Source: Algoriphagus pacificus (GTDB taxonomy: Bacteria; Bacteroidota; Bacteroidia; Cytophagales; Cyclobacteriaceae). From it: 64,000 bases of DNA. The position numbers were made by a program, and so were the translations under genes. Location: NCBI RefSeq assembly GCF_017254845.1, contig NZ_JAFKCU010000002.1:930001-994000 (forward strand), in the 5' to 3' direction. This document shows, in pieces, positions 9,121 to 18,900 of this stretch. The first letter of the stretch is position 1. Every line of letters starts with the position of its first letter. The notes under the pieces were generated by a model. That model had not been told where the DNA came from and did not search any database. It worked only from the letters and a program-made list of their open reading frames with translations.

Positions 9121-10383
9121 TTAAGCTTTCCCTTTGAGCATTAAGTTCCAATACATAAAAGGGAGGCCGTATTTTTTTAGTAGCCACATGGAATACTGTT
9201 CCTTAGTAGTGTCTACAAATTTTGAAATCAAAGGATCACTATCTCGGACATTATCGTATTTGAATTCTGCCAAAACCATTTTGGAATAACCAGTTACCAA
9301 AGGGCAGGAGGAATAGCCATTGTAAGATGCCGAGCCAATATGGTTGCTATGAATTAATTTCAGTAAGTTCTCCACTAATACCGGAGCTTGTTTCCTTATT
9401 GCAGCACCAGTTTTTGCAGTGGGCAAGGCTGCCACATCTCCAAGAGAGAAGATATTTGGAAATCTCTTATGCTGTAATGTATGAATATCTACATCCACCC
9501 AGCCTTTATTGGCACCTTCTTGAATAGAAATGATCGAATCTTGAATGAATTTTGGAGCTCCTTGAGGAGGAGCCAAATGCAAGAAATCAAAAGCGATTTT
9601 AATCTCGGAATCTCCCACAATTTCCTCACCTATCTTATTTCCTTCAGTGATCACACAGCCATTTTCTCCAGGCTTTGAATAGCGGAAATAGATTTCTTTC
9701 TTATCAGGATCGATTCTGACTGGAGCATAAAATGGTTTAAAAATAATGTCCCGATCCAGGATGATCTTATTAAGAGTTTTGGCAAAGTCGGGTACCCCAA
9801 AAATCACTGTACCCGGTGTTGCGAAAATGACATTAGTTTTATCTCTGACACCTGATTTTCGGAAGTACTCTTCAGCTAGATACATGATCTTTTGTGGTGC
9901 TCCACCACATTTAATAGGAGTTGTCGGTTGGGTGAAAACAGCATTGCCTCCTTTAAATTTCTGAAGCATTTCCCAAGTGTATTCAGGGTCTGTATAATTA
10001 CTGCAAGCAATTCCTTTTGCCATGGCTTCGGGTAAACCCGGCAATAGCTCAGGTAACATCACCAAACCAGGAGCAACAACTAAGTAATCATAGTGGATTT
10101 CACCTGACTCTTTTGTATCTACAGAATTCTTTTCGGGATCAATCGCAGTTGCAAAATCTTTTATCCAATCCACTCCTTTCGGAATGTAATCTTCTTCTTT
10201 TCTTTCAGTTTCCTTGAAGTCATAAGTTCCTGCTCCAACAAGCGTCCAAGCTGGTTGATAATAATGCTTTTCTGAAGGTTCAATGATTGCCATGGAAAGT
10301 TTGGGATCCTTTCTTTTCAGTTGTGCAGCTACTGTAATTCCTGCAGTGCCTCCTCCAATAATGACTACTTGATAATGGTTCAT
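9121..10383 (-). CDS. sqr: Sulfide:quinone oxidoreductase, type II (SQOR-like)
   Basis: 420 aa flavoprotein. The N-terminal Rossmann motif VVIIGGGTAGITVAAQL (6-22) binds FAD, and a second FAD segment is FSLGDVAALPTAKTGAA. Two redox cysteines are in the expected contexts: Cys159 in TPIKCGGAPQKIMYLAEEYF and Cys360 in SSCPLVTGY. Both contexts closely resemble mitochondrial SQOR (type II). The C-terminal LPFMYWNLMLKG helix fits monotopic membrane attachment. SQR oxidises sulfide to persulfide or sulfane sulfur and passes the electrons to the quinone pool. It has a Crp/Fnr-like site 59 bp upstream of its ATG, and ends at a terminator. Divergent to the giant-protein operon. Confidence 0.92.
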   Translation of the reverse strand: MNHYQVVIIGGGTAGITVAAQLKRKDPKLSMAIIEPSEKHYYQPAWTLVGAGTYDFKETERKEEDYIPKGVDWIKDFATAIDPEKNSVDTKESGEIHYDYLVVAPGLVMLPELLPGLPEAMAKGIACSNYTDPEYTWEMLQKFKGGNAVFTQPTTPIKCGGAPQKIMYLAEEYFRKSGVRDKTNVIFATPGTVIFGVPDFAKTLNKIILDRDIIFKPFYAPVRIDPDKKEIYFRYSKPGENGCVITEGNKIGEEIVGDSEIKIAFDFLHLAPPQGAPKFIQDSIISIQEGANKGWVDVDIHTLQHKRFPNIFSLGDVAALPTAKTGAAIRKQAPVLVENLLKLIHSNHIGSASYNGYSSCPLVTGYSKMVLAEFKYDNVRDSDPLISKFVDTTKEQYSMWLLKKYGLPFMYWNLMLKGKA

Positions 10384-10405
10384 AGCTTGACTGGGTTTAT
10401 GGTTA

Positions 10406-10413
10406 GAAATTTA
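10406..10413 (-). promoter_or_regulatory. -7 element of the sqr promoter (TAAATTTC)
   Basis: TAAATTTC on the minus strand matches TAnnTTTG in all but the last base. Its first T (10413) is 29.5 bp from the centre of the palindrome 10435-10450, the same distance as at the crp and tauE promoters. There is no -33 TTTG, so activator dependence is likely. Confidence 0.65.
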
Positions 10414-10434
10414 CCAGTCATAAAGAAGAAATAA

Positions 10435-10450
10435 GGTGACTTTTATCACC
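10435..10450. promoter_or_regulatory. Crp/Fnr-type operator between sqr and the giant-protein operon
   Basis: GGTGACTTTTATCACC contains GTGA-N6-TCAC, the symmetric pattern bound by Crp/Fnr-family regulators (a TGAY-N4-RTCA core is also present). It is centred about 43 bp upstream of the predicted sqr start point. On the other strand it lies 31.5 bp before the first TATTTTTT of the giant-operon upstream region, so divergent control is possible. Probable ligand: the regulator encoded at 20225. Confidence 0.75.
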
Positions 10451-10470
10451 TAATAGAAAAAAGTTGAAAG

Positions 10471-10600
10471 TTCTATTTTTTCTAGGATGAGCCATATTTC
10501 TATTGATTTCTTGGCATTTTAAAGATTATTTTTATAGATTAAAGTTCTATTTTTCAAGAGGTTAGCAACTCGTATTTACTTTTATGATTGTTCTATTTTT
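10471..10600 (+). repeat. Three copies of TTCTATTTTT upstream of the giant-protein operon
   Basis: Exact copies of TTCTATTTTT at 10471-10480, 10545-10554 and 10591-10600 (start spacings 74 and 46 bp). Each contains a TATTTTTY that resembles the TAnnTTTG -7 element; the same 10-mer forms the feoA -7 region on the other strand. They may be alternative promoters of the long gene downstream or just AT-rich repeats. Confidence 0.45.
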
Positions 10601-10646
10601 CCTCCTTTGAAAAATGCATTAAGTCTTACTTTTAATCCTTTTTATC

Positions 10647-13600
10647 ATGGAAAAAGACCAGCTGGAATCACTTTTGTCCAATGTGTTCGGACATTTAAAC
10701 GCAGCCAATCCTTCAGACAAAAAACAATGGGAGGCTGGAGTTCCATTATTGGCAAAATCACTTTTAATTCAGAACTCAGCGGAAATTAAACCTGATTCCT
10801 ACAGCTTTGAGAATTCCGAATTATTCTTTCAGAACCGTATTCCTAAAAGCAAAGTTGAGCTGATTAGGAAGGAGGCTGAAAAGGCTAAAATCAGTGAAAA
10901 AGACCCCCAGTTTAAAGCTTTCGTGCGAGATGTTCCTGTCAGGACTACGCAAATCAAAACGAGTGTTCCTAATTGGGCTGCAGGGGCCAAAGTCGAAAAG
11001 TCAATTGGTCCAATGACACGAATTGATGGAAGAGTGATCACAATTGATTTTTTTCGGATTACTAAACTGATTGGGATTTATCAGCAAAACAGTAATCAGC
11101 CTGTAATCCTTTTTAAAGCTTCTTTTAAGGAGCCAAAAATAAAAGCAGTAAATGCCCCTCCGGTTGAAGTGTCTCAAAATTACGATGTGGCACCTGGAAG
11201 TTTTTATATAAGAGCGGATATGCTCGCCTCAAATGCTCCAAATACAAGGTATGTAGGATTAAAAGTAAAAGACGGTAAAATTCAACTAAGTGCAAATCCG
11301 GTTTTGCAAGGAGAAAAATTAGTCCTAGCCGCCAATACGGGAGTTCAGGTAGCCTTGGATTTGGATCAAACTCCAGATCCAGCAGATGCAAAAAAGAAAC
11401 ATGGAAGAGATGCATTTGAGGCAAAAGTTCAAACTCCGGATACACTGAAGTTTTCTTTTTCTGGAGCCTCAAAAGCACAAATTAGTGAAAGTAGACCAGC
11501 TCAATGGACTGTATATGGCCAGAAAGCCTCATTTAGCAAATTAAACAAGGTTCCTACTTACAGCGATCAACTTTCCCGAATGTTGATACCATATGCTTGT
11601 TCTAATCAGTCTTTTGAACCCAAAAAACAAAAGAGCCCGATGGTGGAGCTTTCAGAAAGTGGCGATGTGAAGGCTTCTTGGTGGGCGATTCCTGCAGCCG
11701 AACTTGACATAGCTGCGCCCCTAGAAGTTGCAGGCTGTGGTGGATTGCTTCAAGAACTGAAGCCAGGATTGAAATTTAAATGGAAAGGACTTCAAGGAAA
11801 AAATCTGAAATTGGATAAACCACAGATTCTTGTCGAAAATGGAAGAATTGGGATTACTGATTTAACCTCAGATGGGGAAGGGGCTTTTCAGGAAATTGAC
11901 CATTGGAAGGATGATTTAAACGAATATGGCACCTCGATTTCTCTTTCTTTAAATAAGAGTGCCTTATTCCTTTATAATTCCTTGTCAGAAGGAATTGAAA
12001 TGCTGGTTGGTTTAGCAAATGCCCAGATAAAAGTGGATAGGCCTTTGCAAGTCAATGGACTGCCTGTAGGAGTGAAAACCAAAAACTCTGCTTTAGTTTT
12101 GGCAGGCTCAGATACCAATAAACTGATTTACCTATTTGATGATAATATTTTATGGGATAATAAGCTCCCTTTTGATAAGGTTCCGAAGTTTAAAAGCCTA
12201 GCTATAGCCTTAGAAAATGCCTTGTTTACCATCTCCCCTGTAAATGGAGCTTTGGTGTTTGGGGAATGTTCCGAGGACTGGACAAAAATCATCAAAAGCC
12301 AGACTTTTTTGGTATTCGGAATGCTAAGCTATATGCCAACTCTTCCGGATCCTTATGTAGCAAATTTTGGTATTCTGGCTAGACAGTTTGGAGACAAAAG
12401 AAAAGGTCTTGATGGAATCAAGAGTTGGCTGGTTTGTCAGATTACCCAAGATCCTGGATCAGAGGAGCTAGATAAGGTTACCGTCAATTTTCACTTCGGA
12501 CCAACAAATCAATCTTCGGTTTCAAGCCAAGGTGATACTGCCTCTAGTAGCATTGCTTGGGACAATCTTCAAGCTCAACCAGTGGTTGAAACTTTGAAAT
12601 CAAGCGCAGCTGCTTCTAGAGACAATGGCTTGCCTCCTTATGATGCACAGCTACAGCCATTTACCCGACTATTTGATATGGAGTATTTTGCGCTTTTGGA
12701 TGTTAGTTCAAATGCGAATCAACTCGGTGTCAGCATGGGATTCCCTAGAGATCGGAGAGTTGTAACAGGTGTAGCGCATTCTGTAGGAGATGGGCAAGCA
12801 GCCATTTCCCAAGCTGATAATCAAATGATTTCGGTGGAGGGAATGGAGGTTATTGCACAAGGAGCAATGACTCGTTTGTTTATGATGCCTCAAGTCGCTT
12901 GGGAACCGATTTTTAATTTGACTCCTCCCGGAACAGGGAAGCCAGGAGATCCTCCAGTCTTTTTTAATTATTATCCGAATGATGGTGGGCCTACACGATT
13001 TGTAAACAATCATCCTGAGAGAATTGCCTTGTCTCCAAAACCATTGGTAGACTTTATTCTAGATAAATACAAGAAAAAGGAAACTCCTGTCAATACTTTA
13101 TTTACGCTGCCTTTTGGTTTAAAGGCAATGGCTGAGCTTTCTCACACCAATAGCCGAGAGACCATCAAACCTAAGTTAGATAACATTCGGCCCAATTTCC
13201 CGAATGATATGCAAGGTGGAATTCAAATCAGAGCCACTGCCGGAGATTATGGTAAGAAATTCCCTTCCGAACCCAAGAAAAATGACTTGCCGATGTTTGC
13301 AGGATTTACCGTCCAATTGGCAAATGTTTTAGGAATGAATGGGAATCCAACCGGAGCCAGTACTTTGGGTCAGAGTGTCACGGAAATTTTCAACGGTGAG
13401 TTTTTTGTCAATCAGGGAAATCCATCTCAAATAACCGAGAGAGGTGTCCCTGTCAGTAAAATTGATTTTTCTGGATATGGTGCCAGTACCTTTAGTAATT
13501 GGCTAAGTCCTTCTGCTGCTATCGCACAGACTAGTCAGGCTCGATTTGATGTGATGCTGGGTAGAACTGGTCATGAAGTAATTCAAGTGAAGAGTATCGT

Positions 13601-15938
13601 TTATCCTTGGGGAATTCGTGTTGTCCGGACAATTACAATTTTTAGAACAAGTTCAGGATTTGTTTATCGAACAGACAGTGGCTGGCAACCAGAATCTGAT
13701 GGTTTGTTTGACTTCAGATATAAATACATCGATAAAACCCAGGCAGGCAATCCTGAAGTTGAGGAAACACCTTATGAATTGCATCCTGGCACATTAAGGG
13801 GGCTTTATTCTATCAGCAATATCAAAGAAGATGGAACTGTTGCTGATTTTGTCACCAAGAATGTCATTGCACATAATCAAGAATACATCAATGTTTTTGG
13901 AGAAAAGGTTAAAAATTCGGGAGCACAATTTGACCAAGAAGTAAAATGTGTTGCCGTCTATTTTGATGCTGATGTGGCGGTGGAAAATTTGGTTCAAGGC
14001 CATAAAAATGGTAAAACCCCAGCTAAAAAGATCCTAGGCTACGTTCAGCTTTCTCCTCCAGGAGTTCCTTTGAATTCCTCCCAGTTAAGAGCCTTGTTAA
14101 ACCTCCAGGGAGGATTGATGGGTGGAGATATTAACTGTGTCATGGATGTAAATAATTCAGGTCAGCTCATGCAGATCAACCGGTTTGATATTTCGCATTC
14201 CGAGAAACCAGGAAATGCCTCTGAAGATCCGATTTTTGTCGCGGCTACCAGAGGTTCAGTTTTATTGCCAAAAGATGGAAGCTGGAGTATGGTTCAGCAT
14301 GAAACTGGCTCTGGAGAAGTCACACCGCTTCCTCCTCATATTCCAATTCCTTTGATACGAATCGGAGAATGGCAAAAGGAAATTGTGGTCAAAGCTTCAG
14401 ATGTGACCAATAACCTACTAAGATTGGCTCACCCACTTGAAATTCTCAGAAACCCTGAAGAAGCCACCATTAATTATGGATTCCTCCAAAGTACTTCGAC
14501 ACAAAAGGCCTTATTCCTAACACCTAGCTATAAAAAAGGCATCAGTAAACTCATGAGTAAGACACCGCCGATTTTTTCGGATGCTTACAAACTGATGAAT
14601 GGAAGCAGTATTTTTCCAAATATTGGGGATGCTTATTCCAATTACGGAAAAGCAATGGCTCTACTGGAAGGTGTAGATGAGCAAGGAAATAAAGTCAAAG
14701 CCTTTATCGAAAATGCTGCACAAGATGGAGGAAGAAAAGTCCTCGAATTGATGGAAATAACTGCCAAGGAAGAGGCTGGCAAAATTGTAGATAAGGGATT
14801 TAAGCTACTTTCTGGAGAAGCTAACTCTGCCTTGAATAAAGCACTTGCTTTTGATGTTCCGAATTTTGACCCACTTTACCTGGTCAATATGGATTCTCTG
14901 AAAATCTACATTGAATATAAAGCCACCCAAGGTGAGCCAAATAACAAACAGTATGTCGATTCAAAGCTCAATTTTGACGTAGATTCTTTTGCCAATGATT
15001 TGGCGGATACCTGGAAAAGCAAGGTAAACAATGTTGGAATGGTCGTAGACTTGGGGCCTTTTGAGCGCTTGATAACTATAAAAGGAAATTTTGATGCAGG
15101 AAAAGGGAAGGAAACTGGCTATGCTGGAGATAAAGATAATCCTGGGCCGTTAGATGGAATTCCTTTACCTGAAGTAGAATTCAGTGACGCGTTAGAGCCA
15201 GTAATCGAACTTTTACAAATGTTGGCCGCTCTAAGTACTGGAGATTATGGAGCGGTAATGCGAAAAGGACTTCAGATCGCGATGAGTAACGCAGGCGAGA
15301 TTTGGGAGTATAAATTCGAAGCTACCAAAGAGATACCGCTGATCCGGTTCCCCCCTGAGGACTCAGTATATAACTCACCGCAATGTCCACTAAGGTTAGA
15401 GGCGGGATTGGCGCTTGGAGTGTATTTTAATGCAGCCTTAAAAGTTACTTCTGATCCGAAACAGCTTTTGCCTACTGCCGGTGGATTTATCCAATTTAAC
15501 GGTGGCCTGGAAGTCATGTGTGTGACTGTTGGTGCAGCGACGATTTATGCCATAGGATCTGTAGAAGTGAAGATTGCCTGCGACACTAAAATTGGTCCGA
15601 GCCTGATGATGAAGTTTGGTTTCGGGGCTAATATTTCAGTAGGACTTCCTGTGGTCGGAAATGTGAGTGTGACTTACATGGTAGGATGTGAGATGTATGT
15701 GGATGCGAATACCTTAGAAATAACGGCATTTATGTTGTTTAAAGGGCATGCAAACATTCTTGGCGGTATTGTCAGTGTGACAATCTACATAGAAGCGAGT
15801 GGTTCTGTAAAAAGGATATCCAGTCCAGAGCGTACAGATTGTACAGCCTCTGTGACTTTTGGCTTAGATATCAGCATCTGCTTTATCATTAATATCAGCT
15901 TCGAAGAGACTTGGCAAGAAAGTCGTCAAATCGCATAA
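10647..15938 (+). CDS. Giant protein of unknown function (1763 aa), first gene of a two-gene operon
   Basis: Not recognised. 1763 aa with no signal peptide, no T9SS-type C-terminal domain, no helical membrane segments and no RHS or Ig repeats that I can see. The N-terminal third is mixed. The middle (about residues 900-1060) contains FSGYGASTFSNWLSPSA and a strand-rich stretch around VIQVKSIVYPWGIRVVRTIT. The last ~190 residues (about 1576-1763) are Gly-rich and look like a run of amphipathic beta-strands with five or more Cys, ending FEETWQESRQIA. The ATG at 10647 is the only sensible start. The next gene begins 22 bp after the stop. Base composition matches neighbours, so there is no sign of recent transfer. 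It could be a structural or export-machine component, or a toxin-like protein; nothing in the sequence decides this. Confidence 0.9.
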   Translation: MEKDQLESLLSNVFGHLNAANPSDKKQWEAGVPLLAKSLLIQNSAEIKPDSYSFENSELFFQNRIPKSKVELIRKEAEKAKISEKDPQFKAFVRDVPVRTTQIKTSVPNWAAGAKVEKSIGPMTRIDGRVITIDFFRITKLIGIYQQNSNQPVILFKASFKEPKIKAVNAPPVEVSQNYDVAPGSFYIRADMLASNAPNTRYVGLKVKDGKIQLSANPVLQGEKLVLAANTGVQVALDLDQTPDPADAKKKHGRDAFEAKVQTPDTLKFSFSGASKAQISESRPAQWTVYGQKASFSKLNKVPTYSDQLSRMLIPYACSNQSFEPKKQKSPMVELSESGDVKASWWAIPAAELDIAAPLEVAGCGGLLQELKPGLKFKWKGLQGKNLKLDKPQILVENGRIGITDLTSDGEGAFQEIDHWKDDLNEYGTSISLSLNKSALFLYNSLSEGIEMLVGLANAQIKVDRPLQVNGLPVGVKTKNSALVLAGSDTNKLIYLFDDNILWDNKLPFDKVPKFKSLAIALENALFTISPVNGALVFGECSEDWTKIIKSQTFLVFGMLSYMPTLPDPYVANFGILARQFGDKRKGLDGIKSWLVCQITQDPGSEELDKVTVNFHFGPTNQSSVSSQGDTASSSIAWDNLQAQPVVETLKSSAAASRDNGLPPYDAQLQPFTRLFDMEYFALLDVSSNANQLGVSMGFPRDRRVVTGVAHSVGDGQAAISQADNQMISVEGMEVIAQGAMTRLFMMPQVAWEPIFNLTPPGTGKPGDPPVFFNYYPNDGGPTRFVNNHPERIALSPKPLVDFILDKYKKKETPVNTLFTLPFGLKAMAELSHTNSRETIKPKLDNIRPNFPNDMQGGIQIRATAGDYGKKFPSEPKKNDLPMFAGFTVQLANVLGMNGNPTGASTLGQSVTEIFNGEFFVNQGNPSQITERGVPVSKIDFSGYGASTFSNWLSPSAAIAQTSQARFDVMLGRTGHEVIQVKSIVYPWGIRVVRTITIFRTSSGFVYRTDSGWQPESDGLFDFRYKYIDKTQAGNPEVEETPYELHPGTLRGLYSISNIKEDGTVADFVTKNVIAHNQEYINVFGEKVKNSGAQFDQEVKCVAVYFDADVAVENLVQGHKNGKTPAKKILGYVQLSPPGVPLNSSQLRALLNLQGGLMGGDINCVMDVNNSGQLMQINRFDISHSEKPGNASEDPIFVAATRGSVLLPKDGSWSMVQHETGSGEVTPLPPHIPIPLIRIGEWQKEIVVKASDVTNNLLRLAHPLEILRNPEEATINYGFLQSTSTQKALFLTPSYKKGISKLMSKTPPIFSDAYKLMNGSSIFPNIGDAYSNYGKAMALLEGVDEQGNKVKAFIENAAQDGGRKVLELMEITAKEEAGKIVDKGFKLLSGEANSALNKALAFDVPNFDPLYLVNMDSLKIYIEYKATQGEPNNKQYVDSKLNFDVDSFANDLADTWKSKVNNVGMVVDLGPFERLITIKGNFDAGKGKETGYAGDKDNPGPLDGIPLPEVEFSDALEPVIELLQMLAALSTGDYGAVMRKGLQIAMSNAGEIWEYKFEATKEIPLIRFPPEDSVYNSPQCPLRLEAGLALGVYFNAALKVTSDPKQLLPTAGGFIQFNGGLEVMCVTVGAATIYAIGSVEVKIACDTKIGPSLMMKFGFGANISVGLPVVGNVSVTYMVGCEMYVDANTLEITAFMLFKGHANILGGIVSVTIYIEASGSVKRISSPERTDCTASVTFGLDISICFIINISFEETWQESRQIA

Positions 15939-15960
15939 TTTTTTATAAAAAACTCAGAAC

Positions 15961-18900
15961 ATGGAACCAAGAAGATTATTGTCCCTAATGACTTTTCCTC
16001 AGCGTTTTAATGGAAATACGCTGACTGTAAATATTGTTGTAGTACCAAGAAATACCAATCCATTTGACCCTTGGCCAACAGGTTTGCCTAATCCAGCTAC
16101 TGTGCCTGGATTTGCTGATTTTCAACCGGAATTCAGCTTGTCAATCGTAAAGGGCACGGATGATTTTCCATTAAGCAACGCTACTGCGCCTAGTAGAATT
16201 CCTATTGTGAAAAAGGTGGAAGTCAAATCTGCGACTAACAAATCGAATATTCTTAAAAAGGTAGAGGAAAATGCGCCTCTGAAAGTAACTGATACAAGTG
16301 ATAAGTTGCCTGATCCAGTTCCGGTAGAAAAAAGTATCAAAAAATACTTGCCAATATCCTATCGAGAGCGATTCAATTTTACACAGCCTCGACATCCAAA
16401 TGCCATAACCGATGACGGGTATTCTTGTGCTGTAAGAGATAAAATCCCAACTATTAATTACAAACCAAGAACTACGATGAGTTGGGGAAAAGTCTTTGCT
16501 AACATTCTCCGTCAGCCTTTGCTGGCAAAAGCTTGTGGGATGATCTATGAAGTAGAACTTGAGATAGATCAGACCTGGTTTGAGGAAGGTGGTTATTTGT
16601 ATGCTGATATTATAAATGACCCTTATGCAGCTGCCCAAACAGGACTTTTGGATGAAAACGATGGACCGCTTATTAAGCGATATGCTGCAAAAATTCCAGA
16701 GTTGGTCATGGGTGAAAGCCGTCCTGTTTTCGCTCCAGTTTTATTTCCGGTTTTATATAAAAAACCTTTAGATCCTAGTGAGCCTGTACCTTTAGGCCCT
16801 TGGGATGAATTGTTTATGGAAGCGCAGACTTACAATGATGGTTTTGCGAAAATTGTTCATGCAAATCAACCCGTTTCAGGAAATTTATTAGAAGAAACAC
16901 CTGATGGATTGCCTCCTCAATCTGATTCTGGGATCCGTTTGGGCTGGGATGATGAACAGATTCTGGTTTGGTACCTGAGGCAAATGATTGAGAATCCATC
17001 GGATCAAGGATCTTTGAAAAGACTGGATGCCCCACTTGGTGTAATGGGATACCATATTGATGTTCGTCAAGCTGCGCCAGGAAAAAACTGGGAAAGCTTA
17101 AACAGTATTGAAATCAATGAGGCTGAAAATAAGTTTGCAGGAGATCTAGAGTCAAGCTCAACTGAACTTCCATATCAGGTTTATCCAAATAAAATCTCAG
17201 GGCCAAATAGTGATCACTATTGGTTGCCTATGTATTATGCCCACTGGATTGGAAAAAATCTTGTGACAGAAGATCAGGATGCTTTGGAAATCTATAGAAT
17301 GCATGAAGAGAATGGAGCGACTTTGAATGAGCCACAGAATAAGATGGTTACTCAAAATAAAACCTTGGTGCCGACTCCTTTGGAGACAGAACTTAGATAT
17401 GGGAATACCTACGAGTTCAGGATTAGAATGACCGATATTTCAGGTGGAGGACCTCTACTTTCTGATAATCCATTAAACTCAGCCCCTAGTCCAGAGACGA
17501 GTGTTTCATTTAAAAGGTATGTAAATCCTGCATTGTTGCAAGTTGAAAAGCCTTTGGAGATTAAAAATAATCAGCGGACATATTTTAATGCTTTGAATGA
17601 GGATGAAACTCAGTTTGATGCAAATCCTTCATTTGAAATTAGACGCCCTTTGTTAGAATATCCTGCTGTTGTTTTCACCAATAAATACCAAAGTATTGGT
17701 CAGGATCCTGTATCCATGTTAAAGAATTTGGCTTTCGTGGATAAGATGTTAAAGCCTGCTTTGCCTGATCCAGATGTCAAAAAAGTGAAAGTGAGGGTAG
17801 AGGTGAAATCACTTCGGATGGATACTCAGTTGAGCCAGAAAGGAGATGATAGCTATATCACTTTGTATGAAACCAATAGAGAGTTTCCGGAAGCTTTTGA
17901 TGGGGTCTTAAATATACCGATGGAATTTATCGATGTTCCAGTTTTGAATTTGGGAGAACCTGCAAACCCCTTTTTAAGAGATGATTTATTGATCGATGCT
18001 ATCAATGAGATGGAGGGTTTAGTTTTGCCAACAGGTAGACATATCCGGATTTCACTGAGGGCTGTCGCGGAAAGTGAGGGAGCTCCAGAAAGTTATTTTG
18101 GAATTATAGATGATGAGGAGGATAAGGATAGCCGGTATGGCAAGAATCTTCAATTTATGCTATACAAGGAACCAAGCACTGAATCTGATTTGCTGCAACC
18201 TTTTGAAGCAATAGCAACTGTGCAGGCTTTGTTTTTGAAACCGGATACAGTTCCAACTGTAAAGGGGAATATATTTTCTTCTCTTTTGAGAAGAGAGTCA
18301 GAAGAGGACCAATCTGGAGTGGTGGAGAGACTTGCAAATGCTCTTGGAGTAGAATGTAAAGGACTGACTTTAGTGGCTCCTAAAGGTGAAAGAATTGCAT
18401 TTGGCTGTAATTCTCGAATCCGGCATACTTTAGCTCCAGATGGAAGCTCGATCACCTTTGCCACAAAGGCTGACCTATATAATCACTGGTTAGCAACTTT
18501 GAGTTACAAAATCAACCGGGATTGGGCTTGGGATACATTGGAGGATGTGGCTTTTGTCATAGAAAGAGAATTCAAATTCAGAAAAGACAAAAACACTGAA
18601 TGGAGAAGAAATAGCTATCTGGGAGATATTGAATTAAAGCATACAGTATCATTTGAGGCATTGCAGCCAGACAGATTTGATCGGGTAAATAGAAATTATA
18701 CTCGGATCATTTACATAGATGCACTTGATCCCAAAAATGAATTGAAGCAGAATAATGGGGATTTGAGATTCCCGGATGAATTATGGGCATCTTATAAAAT
18801 CAAACCAAAAGCAAAGCCAAATCATCCTGAATTGGAAGTAATTGAAACAGATCAATTGAGTCTGCCAACTGTACTTCCACCAGCTCAGGTGCCAAAATTA

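Noticed and set aside
11125-11478. 117-codon minus-strand frame inside the first giant gene
   Set aside because: Leu-rich shadow; no start-site or family evidence.
16171-16638. 155-codon minus-strand frame inside the second giant gene
   Set aside because: Shadow of a long, uniformly coding plus-strand gene; low-complexity aromatic composition.
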